From Thermodesulfobacteriota bacterium (lineage in GTDB: Bacteria > Desulfobacterota_D > UBA1144 > Nemesobacterales > UBA2774): a stretch of 64,000 nucleotides of DNA. This document shows, in pieces, positions 53,869 through 62,509 of the stretch. The stretch is taken from the NCBI GenBank assembly GCA_021604765.1, contig BQJP01000010.1, positions 1-64,000 on the forward strand, written 5' to 3'. The position numbers and the translations under genes are program-made. Numbering within the stretch: position 1 is the stretch's first letter; each line of letters starts with the position of its first letter. The notes below the pieces were generated by a model. It did no database searches and had not been told where the DNA came from. It saw only the letters and a list, made by a program, of their open reading frames with translations.

Positions 53869-55866
53869 TTATATTAAAGGAACCGTTTTCTTTTTGATTC
53901 CTAGTTTAGCCATCCTGGTGCGGAGGGTGCTTGGGTTCATGCCCAGTACTTTTGCGGCTCCACTCTCCCCATGAATCTGCCATGAAGTACTGTTTAAAAT
54001 TTTAATAATGTGATCTTTCTCGATATCCTCTAATTTCGGGGATGTATTGTTATATATATCCACTTTTTTTGAGGAATCGTATAGATCTTCACTTATGTGA
54101 AGGACGTTGCCAGTTGATAAGATAGATGCCCTTTCAATAATATTCTCAAGCTCTCTTATATTGCCAGGCCATGCATAGTTCTTCAGCTTCTTTATTGTTT
54201 CAGGGCCGATTTTGTTAAGATTTTTGCCGAGCTTGGTTGAAAATTTATTCATAAAATGATGAGCAATAAGGTCAATATCTTCTTTTCTTTCTCTAAGAGG
54301 TGGTACATCAATCGGAAATACGTTCATTCTATAAAATAGATCCGCTCGGAATTTTCCCTCATTCACCGCTTCCTCCAAGTCTCTATTGGTAGCCGCTATT
54401 ACTCTAACATTTACTTTAATAGTTTTGGTGCCACCGACTCTTTCAAATTCTTTTTCTTGCAATACTCTGAGTAGTTTTGCCTGTGATTCAAGGGGAAGGT
54501 CACCAAGTTCATCCAACATTATAGTCCCACCGTCAGCAAGCTCGAATTTTCCTATTTTTTTTGTAAGAGCACCAGTGAAAGCGCCTTTCTCATGACCGAA
54601 GAGCTCACTCTCAATCAACCCTGAAGGAATTGCCGGACAGTTAACTTTTACTAAAGGTCGGCCACTCTTTTTGCTGACGCTATGAATTGATCTTGCAATT
54701 AACTCTTTCCCAGTTCCCGTTTCCCCCCTAATCAGTACTGTCGCATCTGTCTTAGCAACCATTTGGACTTTGTCGAGTACATCTTTAAGTGATTTAGTTG
54801 CTCCTATTATTTCTTCAAAGTTGTGCTCAGTTTTTATTTCTTCTTTAAGATAAATGTTCTCCGACTCAAGTTGCTTTTTAAGTTTGTTTACTTCACTTAG
54901 AGCATTTTCAAGCTCTGATGCCTGTTTTGCATTGTTTATGGCAACCTCAATTTGCCGTGTGATTATCTCGAGTAGGTTGGTTTCATCAGTATTAAAAGCA
55001 TCTTTTTCCTTTGAATAAATGTTTATGCATCCAATTGTTCTGTCTTTTGCAGATATAGGCATAGACAAGGAGCTCATAATACCTATTTTTTTTGTTGCGG
55101 AGTTAAGGCGGGTGTCAACATCGGAGTCTTTTATATACAGAAGCTCGCCGAAATTAAGGACCATCCATGTGTGGTTCTCGGAATTTGCCAAGATTTTTAC
55201 TTGCCTGTAATAGTTGTTAGGGATACCAGAATGAGCTTTTAGGACCGCGAATTGTTTCTCAAGTATGTAAATCTCAATAGCATCTGCACATTCGACATTT
55301 GTGCTAAGAGATGAAACGGCATTATCAAGCACTTGCTGAAGCTTAATGGATTTATGGACGCTTCTAGTTACAGAGTTTATTATCTCTTCGTATCTATTCT
55401 TCTTAGAAAGTTTTTTATTGCTTTTTTTAAGTGAGTCCTCTGCATTTTTTCGATCAGTAATATCGAGCCATGTCCCTACAATTTCCACTGGTTTGCCGCT
55501 TCTTTCTTTAATTAATACAGCACGGTCTAAGAACCAATGATATTTACCATCGGAACATTTCCATCTGTATTCAATTTCAAAGTTAGTTTTGCTTGAGCTC
55601 AGGTTTACAGCATTTAGTACCTTCTCTCTATCTTCAGAGTGGATTCTGGATTGCCAGAACTCCTTATCGGCCATGAACCTATTGGCTTCAAATCCCGTTA
55701 CAATTTTTATGTTTTCACTTATATAAATGGCTCCCGACTCACCGTTTACATTTACAGCGTATACAGCCATGGGGACTGATTTTAAGATTAAAGACTGTCT
55801 GAGCTCAATTTCTTTTAGAGCTTCTTTCGATGTCTTTTTTGTAGGAGATTTTTTAGGTTTATCCAT
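53869..55866 (-). CDS. Orphan PAS-GAF sigma-54 enhancer-binding protein (FhlA-like)
   Basis: The 665-residue protein has PAS with PAC (about 25-145), a GAF domain (about 165-320), a short coiled coil, and an AAA+ domain (about 350-590). The AAA+ domain has the P-loop GETGTGKE, the sigma-54 contact motif GAFTGA, and DELGDLPLESQAKLLRVLQE. An HTH (about 625-660) binds DNA. It lacks a receiver domain, so it senses a small ligand or redox state directly. It is convergent with the LPMO. It is a candidate regulator of the three sigma-54 promoters in the window, though this is an inference. Confidence 0.92.
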   Translation of the reverse strand: MDKPKKSPTKKTSKEALKEIELRQSLILKSVPMAVYAVNVNGESGAIYISENIKIVTGFEANRFMADKEFWQSRIHSEDREKVLNAVNLSSSKTNFEIEYRWKCSDGKYHWFLDRAVLIKERSGKPVEIVGTWLDITDRKNAEDSLKKSNKKLSKKNRYEEIINSVTRSVHKSIKLQQVLDNAVSSLSTNVECADAIEIYILEKQFAVLKAHSGIPNNYYRQVKILANSENHTWMVLNFGELLYIKDSDVDTRLNSATKKIGIMSSLSMPISAKDRTIGCINIYSKEKDAFNTDETNLLEIITRQIEVAINNAKQASELENALSEVNKLKKQLESENIYLKEEIKTEHNFEEIIGATKSLKDVLDKVQMVAKTDATVLIRGETGTGKELIARSIHSVSKKSGRPLVKVNCPAIPSGLIESELFGHEKGAFTGALTKKIGKFELADGGTIMLDELGDLPLESQAKLLRVLQEKEFERVGGTKTIKVNVRVIAATNRDLEEAVNEGKFRADLFYRMNVFPIDVPPLRERKEDIDLIAHHFMNKFSTKLGKNLNKIGPETIKKLKNYAWPGNIRELENIIERASILSTGNVLHISEDLYDSSKKVDIYNNTSPKLEDIEKDHIIKILNSTSWQIHGESGAAKVLGMNPSTLRTRMAKLGIKKKTVPLI

Positions 55867-56000
55867 TATAACGATTATATCATTAATAGTTTATTGTTGA
55901 TATCTATTGTTAGATGTAATTGCGTATTGTATATATTCAAATTTTTTCGTACAAAAGACCGAAGGGGGCAATATTATGCCCCTCCAGCCTCAGAAAGAGG

Positions 56001-56462
56001 TTATAGGTCTGATGGGGCTTTATTTTTAATCTTGGGCCAGTTCTGGTTGGCTTTTACGATATTGCCAGGAATATCTTTTTTCCATTCTTTCTGAATGTTC
56101 TTATCTAAGTTGAGATATAGTGTGCCGTCCACGATTTTCCAAACTTCGGGGTCGCCGACAAACTTTTTATTTACAGATACTCCAAATGCACAGTACCCAC
56201 CGAACGCTGGTAGATACTTCTCCGGGTTAGCCTCAAAAGCATTCTTGTTCGCTTCGTTTGCAAAGAGATAGGTTACGTCATTAACTACAACCAGGTTGTT
56301 TCCGTCTCCTCTAAAGGGTTTTCCACCCGTGTGATAAGATACGAGATCATATCCTAGAACTCCTGTCGTGCTCTCCTCTACATATCCAGCAAATGAATCA
56401 ACTGCAAAAAAGCTTACCGCTACTACTAAAACTGTTAACATTATTGATTGAATCTTATTCAT
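56001..56462 (-). CDS. Periplasmic YHS-domain protein
   Basis: The 153-residue protein has a signal peptide (about 1-25, ending SFAG) and a YHS domain: GYDLVSYHTGGKPFRG, YLFANEANKNAFEANPEKYLPAFGGYCAFGV. YHS domains occur in metal-handling or stress proteins; the Cys and His could bind metal. It is 64 bp downstream of the cupin gene on the same strand and likely shares its sigma-54 promoter. Its function is unknown. Confidence 0.83.
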   Translation of the reverse strand: MNKIQSIMLTVLVVAVSFFAVDSFAGYVEESTTGVLGYDLVSYHTGGKPFRGDGNNLVVVNDVTYLFANEANKNAFEANPEKYLPAFGGYCAFGVSVNKKFVGDPEVWKIVDGTLYLNLDKNIQKEWKKDIPGNIVKANQNWPKIKNKAPSDL

Positions 56463-56526
56463 GATTTTCTCCTTTTTAGTTGTTGTTCTATTAATCAGGT
56501 TTTTGCTTATTTGTTTACTGCATATT

Positions 56527-56982
56527 TTATAAATATTTGATGTTGAACTTTACTGATAAAGCGTTTACTTCTTCATCAGACGGCTCTCCCTTTGCGTATA
56601 GTGCCGCGAGTTCAACAAAATAGTTATCAAAAGGGCCCGGCAAGATGGTGTCAAGGAGCCTGCTTGGCTTGTCACCTTTATTTACAAACCCGTGAGGTAT
56701 TCCTCTTGGTAAAAGAGCCATTACTCCAGGGACCGCGGTCATGGTTTGGTCTCCCAGTGTGACCTCGATCTCACCATCCAGAAGATAAACAAGCTCGTCT
56801 TCATCTTCGTGGACATGGAGGGATACTCCTTTCCCAGGTGGGCTTATAATCTCAATTACAGAGAACACGCCGTTTGAATCTCCACTCTTTACCTTGTGAA
56901 GAAATTGGCTTCCGCCCATCAGTAATTCATCCCCGCCTCCTGGCATTACTAAGATCGGATCCTGCTTAAATTCGTTACTCAT
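56527..56982 (-). CDS. Cupin-2 family protein
   Basis: The 151-residue single-domain cupin has the metal motif VSLHVHEDEDELVYLLDGEIEV and a second motif GIPHGFVNKG. These give the usual His/His/Glu/His metal site of conserved beta-barrels. No signal peptide is present, so it is cytoplasmic. It opens a two-gene unit with the YHS protein. A perfect sigma-54 promoter lies 40 bp upstream. The substrate is unknown. Confidence 0.85.
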   Translation of the reverse strand: MSNEFKQDPILVMPGGGDELLMGGSQFLHKVKSGDSNGVFSVIEIISPPGKGVSLHVHEDEDELVYLLDGEIEVTLGDQTMTAVPGVMALLPRGIPHGFVNKGDKPSRLLDTILPGPFDNYFVELAALYAKGEPSDEEVNALSVKFNIKYL

Positions 56983-57021
56983 TTTTACTGCCTCCTTAAA
57001 AATTGGTTTACGTTTATTTAG

Positions 57022-57038
57022 TGCAATGGGTGTGCCAA
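57022..57038 (-). promoter_or_regulatory. Sigma-54 (-24/-12) promoter of the cupin-YHS operon
   Basis: On the minus strand TTGGCAC-ACCCA-TTGCA matches the consensus exactly with N5 spacing. The predicted start is near 57011, about 30 bp before the cupin ATG at 56982. Confidence 0.87.
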
Positions 57039-57164
57039 ACAGGAGGATATTTCTCGAAAAGTCTGTAACTTGCTTAAATCACAGAACAATATTTAGCAGC
57101 AGATGCATTGGTTGTTACTTTAGATAAAGAGAGAAGTTGTGGAATAAAACAAAATTGTTGAATG

Positions 57165-57177
57165 AAGCAAGTTGCTT
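57165..57177. promoter_or_regulatory. Palindrome upstream of the cupin sigma-54 promoter
   Basis: AAGCAA-G-TTGCTT is a perfect inverted repeat about 160 bp upstream of the predicted start, a usual distance for an enhancer site. A half-site-like ACTTGCTTAAATC occurs at about 57068-57080. It may be the binding site of the activator. Confidence 0.4.
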
Positions 57178-57234
57178 GTAATATAAATCTAGTAATAAGG
57201 ATGTTTTTAGTTGCTAGGGAATATCGCGGCGTTG

Positions 57235-57801
57235 TTAAATAGCTTTTAGTTTTTGTTTAGCGATATTAGCTTCAGGTGAGGTTGGGTATTTATCGATTAA
57301 AGTCTTAAAGAAGAATCCTGCTTCCTTCTTTCTACCCAGGTTGATAAGAGCATTACCCTGTTTTAAGTAAGCGTTGGGAACTCTCCAGTCTTGGGGATAC
57401 GTATCTATTAGCTGTTGAAATTCTAATATTGCATCTTCGTACTTACGGTTTTTATAGCTAGCATCAGCTTTGGCGTATATGTCATTTGCAGAAGGTGCTT
57501 TTGTATTATCTTCGTTTTTCGATCCGTTTTTATTGGTTGCATCTTCTATTTTCTTGCCAAGTTTAATATTCTTTTTCTGCATGCTTTCAATTTCTTCAGC
57601 AAGGAGCATTTGGTTGTTCTCAATTCTTTCCATGTTGCGGCTAGTATTAGAATTAGAAGCCTTTAGCTCTTCTAAAAGTTCATCCATCTTGGCCTCAAGC
57701 CGGTCCTGTCGTTGATTTAATTCTCTAATGGATTCGGGGGTGACAAAACATCCGAAAAGAAATACGGTTGAAAGTGCTAACACTAAGTAATATGATTTCA
57801 T
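57235..57801 (-). CDS. CpoB/YbgF-like TPR lipoprotein
   Basis: The 188-residue protein has a lipobox LFGC (Cys about residue 18), a coiled coil (about 25-90), a Lys/Asn-rich linker, and a C-terminal TPR region (about 105-188). The TPR part has ANDIYAKADASYKNRKYEDAI and NAYLKQGNALINLGRKKEAG. This is the CpoB/YbgF layout. CpoB works with the Tol-Pal system and PBP1B in envelope constriction. No tol or pal gene is here. Lipidation of a CpoB-like protein is unusual but seen in delta-proteobacteria. Confidence 0.78.
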   Translation of the reverse strand: MKSYYLVLALSTVFLFGCFVTPESIRELNQRQDRLEAKMDELLEELKASNSNTSRNMERIENNQMLLAEEIESMQKKNIKLGKKIEDATNKNGSKNEDNTKAPSANDIYAKADASYKNRKYEDAILEFQQLIDTYPQDWRVPNAYLKQGNALINLGRKKEAGFFFKTLIDKYPTSPEANIAKQKLKAI

Positions 57802-57994
57802 AGGATCTATATAGTTTATTTCGTTATACTCTTTATTTAAAGCTTATATTTCAATCTACCGCAAATAAAGACTAAAGTAAATTTACCTCAATGCATTAGA
57901 TTTATCTATTGAAAAACTAAAATATTGATATGAGTTGGGAATATTAGCAGGTAGAATTTTTACTGTGTATATAAATCGGTTAGGTGACAAGTAA

Positions 57995-59269
57995 TTGAAT
58001 CTTAGTAAACAAATTACACTTGGATATGCTTTGATGTTTCTTCTTATGCTTTTGATTAGCGGATTCTCCGTATACAGCATATACAATCTGGATAAAGCGG
58101 CAGAGAATATCAAAGGTCGATATACAACATTGTCGAAACTGATATCCGACAAAGAAGAAGCGAACGAAGGATTCTTTGCCAATGAGATGCTTCTTGAAGC
58201 AGTAAAAATCTCAGATGAGCAGATAAAATATTCTTATATAACTGTATTTACAGTAATAGGTGTCATCCTTGTATTCGGTATTATTCTTACCTTTTTTATT
58301 CCAAGGGTTATTACAAAACCCATTTTCAATTTATTTAAAGCTGCGGAATCGGTTGCTGAAGGTGATTACTCTTATAGAGTGGACGGAGTTAAGTCCAGCG
58401 GAGAGATTAATACTTTGGTTCAGGCTTTTAATCATATGATAGATAATATTGAGATTAACAATAGAGAGCTTCAGAAAAAAAATGATGAAATCTTAAAACT
58501 TCTAGAAACTACGAAGAGATTTAATGAAGTGCTAGAGACCGAAATTGAAGATGCTACACGCAAAATTAAAGAAAAGCATAAAGCGCTGATTAAAACTGAG
58601 AAACTAGCTACTATTGGAGAGCTTGCTACGGGTGTTGCTCATGAGGTAAGAAACCCTCTTTCAGGAATAGCCATCGCGCTTGAGTTGATGCAAGCAGAAA
58701 CTGAGAATGAGGAGCATGAGCAGACAATATCCGAAATACTAAATGAAATTGTACGCTTAGAGAGAATCGTAAAAGGATTATTTCAATTGGGCCATCCCAA
58801 GAGTTTGCAGCTTATTGAATGTGAACCAAATGATATAGTAGAAAGGGCTCTTAGTCTTGTAAATATGAGGGCTAAGTCAAAAGGGGTTATGATTGAGAAA
58901 AAGTTAGGATGCAGCAATCAATTCCATGTTGATCATGAACAGATTGAACAGGTTGTCTTAAATTTGCTTATTAATGGTATAGATGCCACAGGTAGTTTTG
59001 GTAAGGTGAGAGTAGAAACAAAGAATTGTAATGGAACTGTAGAAATTGCTGTTTCAGATACCGGATGCGGTTTTTCTGAGAACGATATAGACAAAATTTT
59101 ACAGCCTTTTTATTCAACTAAGGAAAAAGGTACAGGTCTCGGATTGGCAATATCAAATAGGATAGTTGAGGCGCATAGTGGGAAGATGCATATTTCGAGT
59201 AAAAAAGGGACAGGGTCTGAGTTTATAGTAGAAATACCAAATAATCTGAATAAGGATTCAATTGCGTAG
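57995..59269 (+). CDS. HAMP sensor histidine kinase
   Basis: The 424-residue kinase has TM1 (about 10-31), a short extracellular loop (~48 residues), TM2 (about 82-103), HAMP (about 105-155), a coiled coil, and a kinase core. The core has the H-box ATGVAHEVRNPLSG, N-box LLINGIDATG, G1 DTGCGF and GTGLGLAI. The extracellular part is too small for a folded Cache or PAS sensor, so signal may enter by the membrane or a partner protein. The start is TTG. The response regulator follows 82 bp downstream and then cstA. Confidence 0.9.
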   Translation: MNLSKQITLGYALMFLLMLLISGFSVYSIYNLDKAAENIKGRYTTLSKLISDKEEANEGFFANEMLLEAVKISDEQIKYSYITVFTVIGVILVFGIILTFFIPRVITKPIFNLFKAAESVAEGDYSYRVDGVKSSGEINTLVQAFNHMIDNIEINNRELQKKNDEILKLLETTKRFNEVLETEIEDATRKIKEKHKALIKTEKLATIGELATGVAHEVRNPLSGIAIALELMQAETENEEHEQTISEILNEIVRLERIVKGLFQLGHPKSLQLIECEPNDIVERALSLVNMRAKSKGVMIEKKLGCSNQFHVDHEQIEQVVLNLLINGIDATGSFGKVRVETKNCNGTVEIAVSDTGCGFSENDIDKILQPFYSTKEKGTGLGLAISNRIVEAHSGKMHISSKKGTGSEFIVEIPNNLNKDSIA

Positions 59270-59351
59270 GAAATAGTGAAATTGATTAATCGAAAATAAT
59301 ATATACATATTGAGGACGGATGAGGATAATCTAATTCCAAGGAAGGGGTAA

Positions 59352-60725
59352 ATGAGTTCATTAATATTGATAATAGAAGATGAAAGATTACTTTCAAAAC
59401 AATTACAAAAAGCTTTATCGCAGGAAGGATACTTTGTTATCACATCTTATGAAGGAAATGAAGGATTACAAATAGCCAAAAGGGAGAATCCCGATCTTGT
59501 TATTTTAGATCTTAAGCTTCCAGATCGTGACGGGCTTCAAGTGCTTAAAGATTTGTCGGGGTTTGATCAGATGCCGCCTACAATTATGATGACAGCTCAT
59601 GGCAGTGTTGAGGTTGCGGTATCGGCAATAAGGGACGGTGCCTATGATTTCATTGAAAAACCTTTTCCACTCGACAAATTAAAGGTAATGGTAAGAAACG
59701 CTCTTAGAATTAGGGAGCTCGATAATAGTCTTAGCGCAGTAGCTATGAGAGCTCAGGTGAAATACGGATTTGATTCACTTATAGGTAAAAGCGAGACTAT
59801 AAAAGAGATAATAGATTTATTTAAGAAGCTTACGGAAACCGATCCTAAGACAATACTTATTCGAGGAGAAAGCGGGACAGGTAAGGGGCTAGCTGCTAAA
59901 GTTCTACATTTTAACGGGTTAAGAAAGTTGAGTCCGTTTATCGAATTGAACTGTGCTGCAATTCCTGAAACTCTTTTAGAGAGCGAGCTTTTCGGACATG
60001 AAGCTGGTGCGTTTACTGACGCAAAAAAACTAAAGAAAGGAATATTGGAGCAAGCAGACGGAGGCACAGTTTTTCTTGATGAGATTGGTGATATGAGTCT
60101 TTCTCTCCAAGCTAAGCTTGTTAAGGCGGTAGAAGAAAGGAGCTTCAGAAGAGTAGGGGGGGCTAGGGATATAACGGTGGATATATGTGTTATGGCTGCT
60201 ACTAATCACGATCTCAAATCGCTTGTTAAAAATGGCGGTTTTAGAGAAGATCTCTACCACCGCTTAAATGTGATAAATTTTGAAATGCCATCACTAAGAG
60301 ACAGAAAAGAGGATATTCCTCTTATTACAGATTATTTCATTTCCTATTTTAATGTCGATCTCAATAAGAATATCAACATTATTCCTTCAGAGGTGAGAAA
60401 GACCTTCTTGCATTATGATTGGCCCGGCAATGTCAGGGAGTTAAGAAGTACTATTGAAAGAGCCGTACTCCTTAGTGAAGATGGGTTGTTAAACCCAAAA
60501 TATGTAAAGCTTGAAGAAGGTGATGATCTGAAGGTGCAGGACGGCGATGATAAGATGGTTATTGATGTGCCGCTTGACGACGCATCACTTTACAAAATTG
60601 AAAGAAAAGTTATAACTAAAGCACTGGACTTGCATAACTGGAACCAGACAAGAACTGCTGAAATGCTTGGGATAACGCGTGAAGTGCTTCGCTATCGTAT
60701 GAAGAAATGGGGTCTCCTGAGCTAA
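59352..60725 (+). CDS. NtrC-family response regulator with GAFTDA motif
   Basis: The 457-residue protein has a receiver domain (1-125; phosphoacceptor Asp in LVILDLKLPDRDG), an AAA+ domain (about 140-370), and a Fis-type HTH (about 415-455). The P-loop is RGESGTGKG and Walker B VFLDEIGDM. The sigma-54 contact loop reads GAFTDA instead of GAFTGA, a variant also seen in other NtrC-like regulators. It is paired with the kinase upstream and is 13 bp before cstA, which it probably controls in response to starvation or carboxylate. Confidence 0.93.
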   Translation: MSSLILIIEDERLLSKQLQKALSQEGYFVITSYEGNEGLQIAKRENPDLVILDLKLPDRDGLQVLKDLSGFDQMPPTIMMTAHGSVEVAVSAIRDGAYDFIEKPFPLDKLKVMVRNALRIRELDNSLSAVAMRAQVKYGFDSLIGKSETIKEIIDLFKKLTETDPKTILIRGESGTGKGLAAKVLHFNGLRKLSPFIELNCAAIPETLLESELFGHEAGAFTDAKKLKKGILEQADGGTVFLDEIGDMSLSLQAKLVKAVEERSFRRVGGARDITVDICVMAATNHDLKSLVKNGGFREDLYHRLNVINFEMPSLRDRKEDIPLITDYFISYFNVDLNKNINIIPSEVRKTFLHYDWPGNVRELRSTIERAVLLSEDGLLNPKYVKLEEGDDLKVQDGDDKMVIDVPLDDASLYKIERKVITKALDLHNWNQTRTAEMLGITREVLRYRMKKWGLLS

Positions 60726-60738
60726 TAGGAGGTCACAA

Positions 60739-62397
60739 TTGAATGCTGCGCTTCTAGCGATTATTGTCTTAATCCTCTATTTTCTCGCTTACCGTTTTTA
60801 TTCAAAATTTCTGGCTGATAAGATCTTTCGTTTATCAGATGATGAAGTTACTCCTGCACATGAATTAAATGACGGTGTGGATTTTGTGCCGTCAAATAAA
60901 CATGTTCTTTTTGGCCATCATTTTGCTTCTATTGCTGGAGCTGCTCCAATTATTGGACCAGCTATAGCTGTATTCTGGGGTTGGGTTCCTGCAATCATCT
61001 GGGTTGTCCTGGGCACAATCTTCATGGGAGCTGTACATGACTTCAGCGCACTCGTTATTTCTGTTAGAGAAAAAGGACGCTCTGTCGGAGATTTGGCAGG
61101 GATTATAGTCAGCCCAAGAGCGAGAACCCTGTTTTTACTTATTGTGTATTTTCTTATCTTCTTTGTTATAGCTGTTTTTGCATATGCTATCGCATCCCTA
61201 TTTGTCGCTTTCCCACAAAGCGTCTTACCTGTAAATTTTCAGATAATTGTAGCGGTCATAATAGGATTTTTATTCTACAAAAAAGGATTGCCGATACTCT
61301 GGCCATCAATATTCGCATTAATTACTTTATACGCAATGATCTGGGTTGGAACGATAGTTCCACTTGAGGTTCCAGCAATATTAGGTAGCCAGATAGTAAC
61401 CTGGATTTTGCTACTTCTCGCGTATTCATTTATAGCATCTGTTCTACCTGTATGGACACTACTTCAGCCCAGAGATTATATAAATGGTCATCAGCTTATT
61501 CTGGGGCTCGGGTTACTCTTTATTGGAATACTCATTGCCCATCCTGAAATGCAGGCACCTGCAATTAACCATAACGCCCAAGGGGGCGTGCCACTATTTC
61601 CATTCATTTTTGTAACTATAGCTTGTGGCGCAATCAGCGGGTTTCATGGATTAGTTTCAAGTGGTACAACGTCCAAACAGTTAAATAGAATGAAGGATTC
61701 CAGGATGATAGGTTATGGAGGTATGCTTGGCGAAGGAACTCTGGCAATGGTAGCAACTCTGGCGGTTGCGGCAGGAATAAGTAAAGGGGAATGGCTTATT
61801 CATTATGAAACTTGGGATCAGGCAACGAAAAGCGGGATTATAAACTTCGTTCATGGATCGTCTACATTCTTAGATGCATTACATATACCTTCTGTTTTTG
61901 GAGATACGTTGATAAGTGTAATAGTAATTAGTTTTGCTGCGACCTCTTTAGATACAGCAACGAGAATACAAAGACTTATTCTAGGTGAACTAGGTACAGC
62001 GTATAAAATAAAACCGTTAAAAAATAGATATGTGGGAGCTTTCTTAGCTGTGGTTCCCGCTTTATTACTAGCACTCTTAGCAGAAGCTCCTGCTAAAGGG
62101 CTTGGTTCGGGAGGGTTCTTGCTCTGGCCGCTTTTTGGGGCTACCAATCAGCTGGTCGCAGGATTAACTCTTCTTGTAGCAACGATGTATCTCTGGAAAA
62201 CCGGACGTCCTGTGATATATACACTAATACCAATGGTATTTCTTGTAATTATGACAATCGCAGCCATGATTTGGAATTTTAAAGTCTTTGCCAATAACCC
62301 ACTATTGCTTATCTTATCCGCGATTATTCTTGCACTTTCAGTATGGTTATTACTGGAAGCGTACTTTGCATACGTAAACCAGAAAAAAGAGCAATGA
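60739..62397 (+). CDS. cstA: CstA-family carbon-starvation transporter
   Basis: The 552-residue polytopic protein has about 14-16 hydrophobic helices and the CstA pattern FVPSNKHVLFGHHFASIAGAAPIIGPAIA and VHDFSALVISVREKGRS. Related transporters move pyruvate or peptides. It is the shorter variant compared with the ~700-residue E. coli CstA. The start is TTG with AGGAGG upstream, 13 bp after the response-regulator stop. Its coupling with a two-component system recalls BtsSR-BtsT. Confidence 0.9.
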   Translation: MNAALLAIIVLILYFLAYRFYSKFLADKIFRLSDDEVTPAHELNDGVDFVPSNKHVLFGHHFASIAGAAPIIGPAIAVFWGWVPAIIWVVLGTIFMGAVHDFSALVISVREKGRSVGDLAGIIVSPRARTLFLLIVYFLIFFVIAVFAYAIASLFVAFPQSVLPVNFQIIVAVIIGFLFYKKGLPILWPSIFALITLYAMIWVGTIVPLEVPAILGSQIVTWILLLLAYSFIASVLPVWTLLQPRDYINGHQLILGLGLLFIGILIAHPEMQAPAINHNAQGGVPLFPFIFVTIACGAISGFHGLVSSGTTSKQLNRMKDSRMIGYGGMLGEGTLAMVATLAVAAGISKGEWLIHYETWDQATKSGIINFVHGSSTFLDALHIPSVFGDTLISVIVISFAATSLDTATRIQRLILGELGTAYKIKPLKNRYVGAFLAVVPALLLALLAEAPAKGLGSGGFLLWPLFGATNQLVAGLTLLVATMYLWKTGRPVIYTLIPMVFLVIMTIAAMIWNFKVFANNPLLLILSAIILALSVWLLLEAYFAYVNQKKEQ

Positions 62398-62509
62398 AGG
62401 GAACATACAAGAGCCTGAGTTAACTATTACAGAATTCTTCTGCTATATATAGTGCTTACCTTCTCAATCAAGTTCCGTTTATGTTCTAATAATTAAATCT
62501 CAAATTCTA

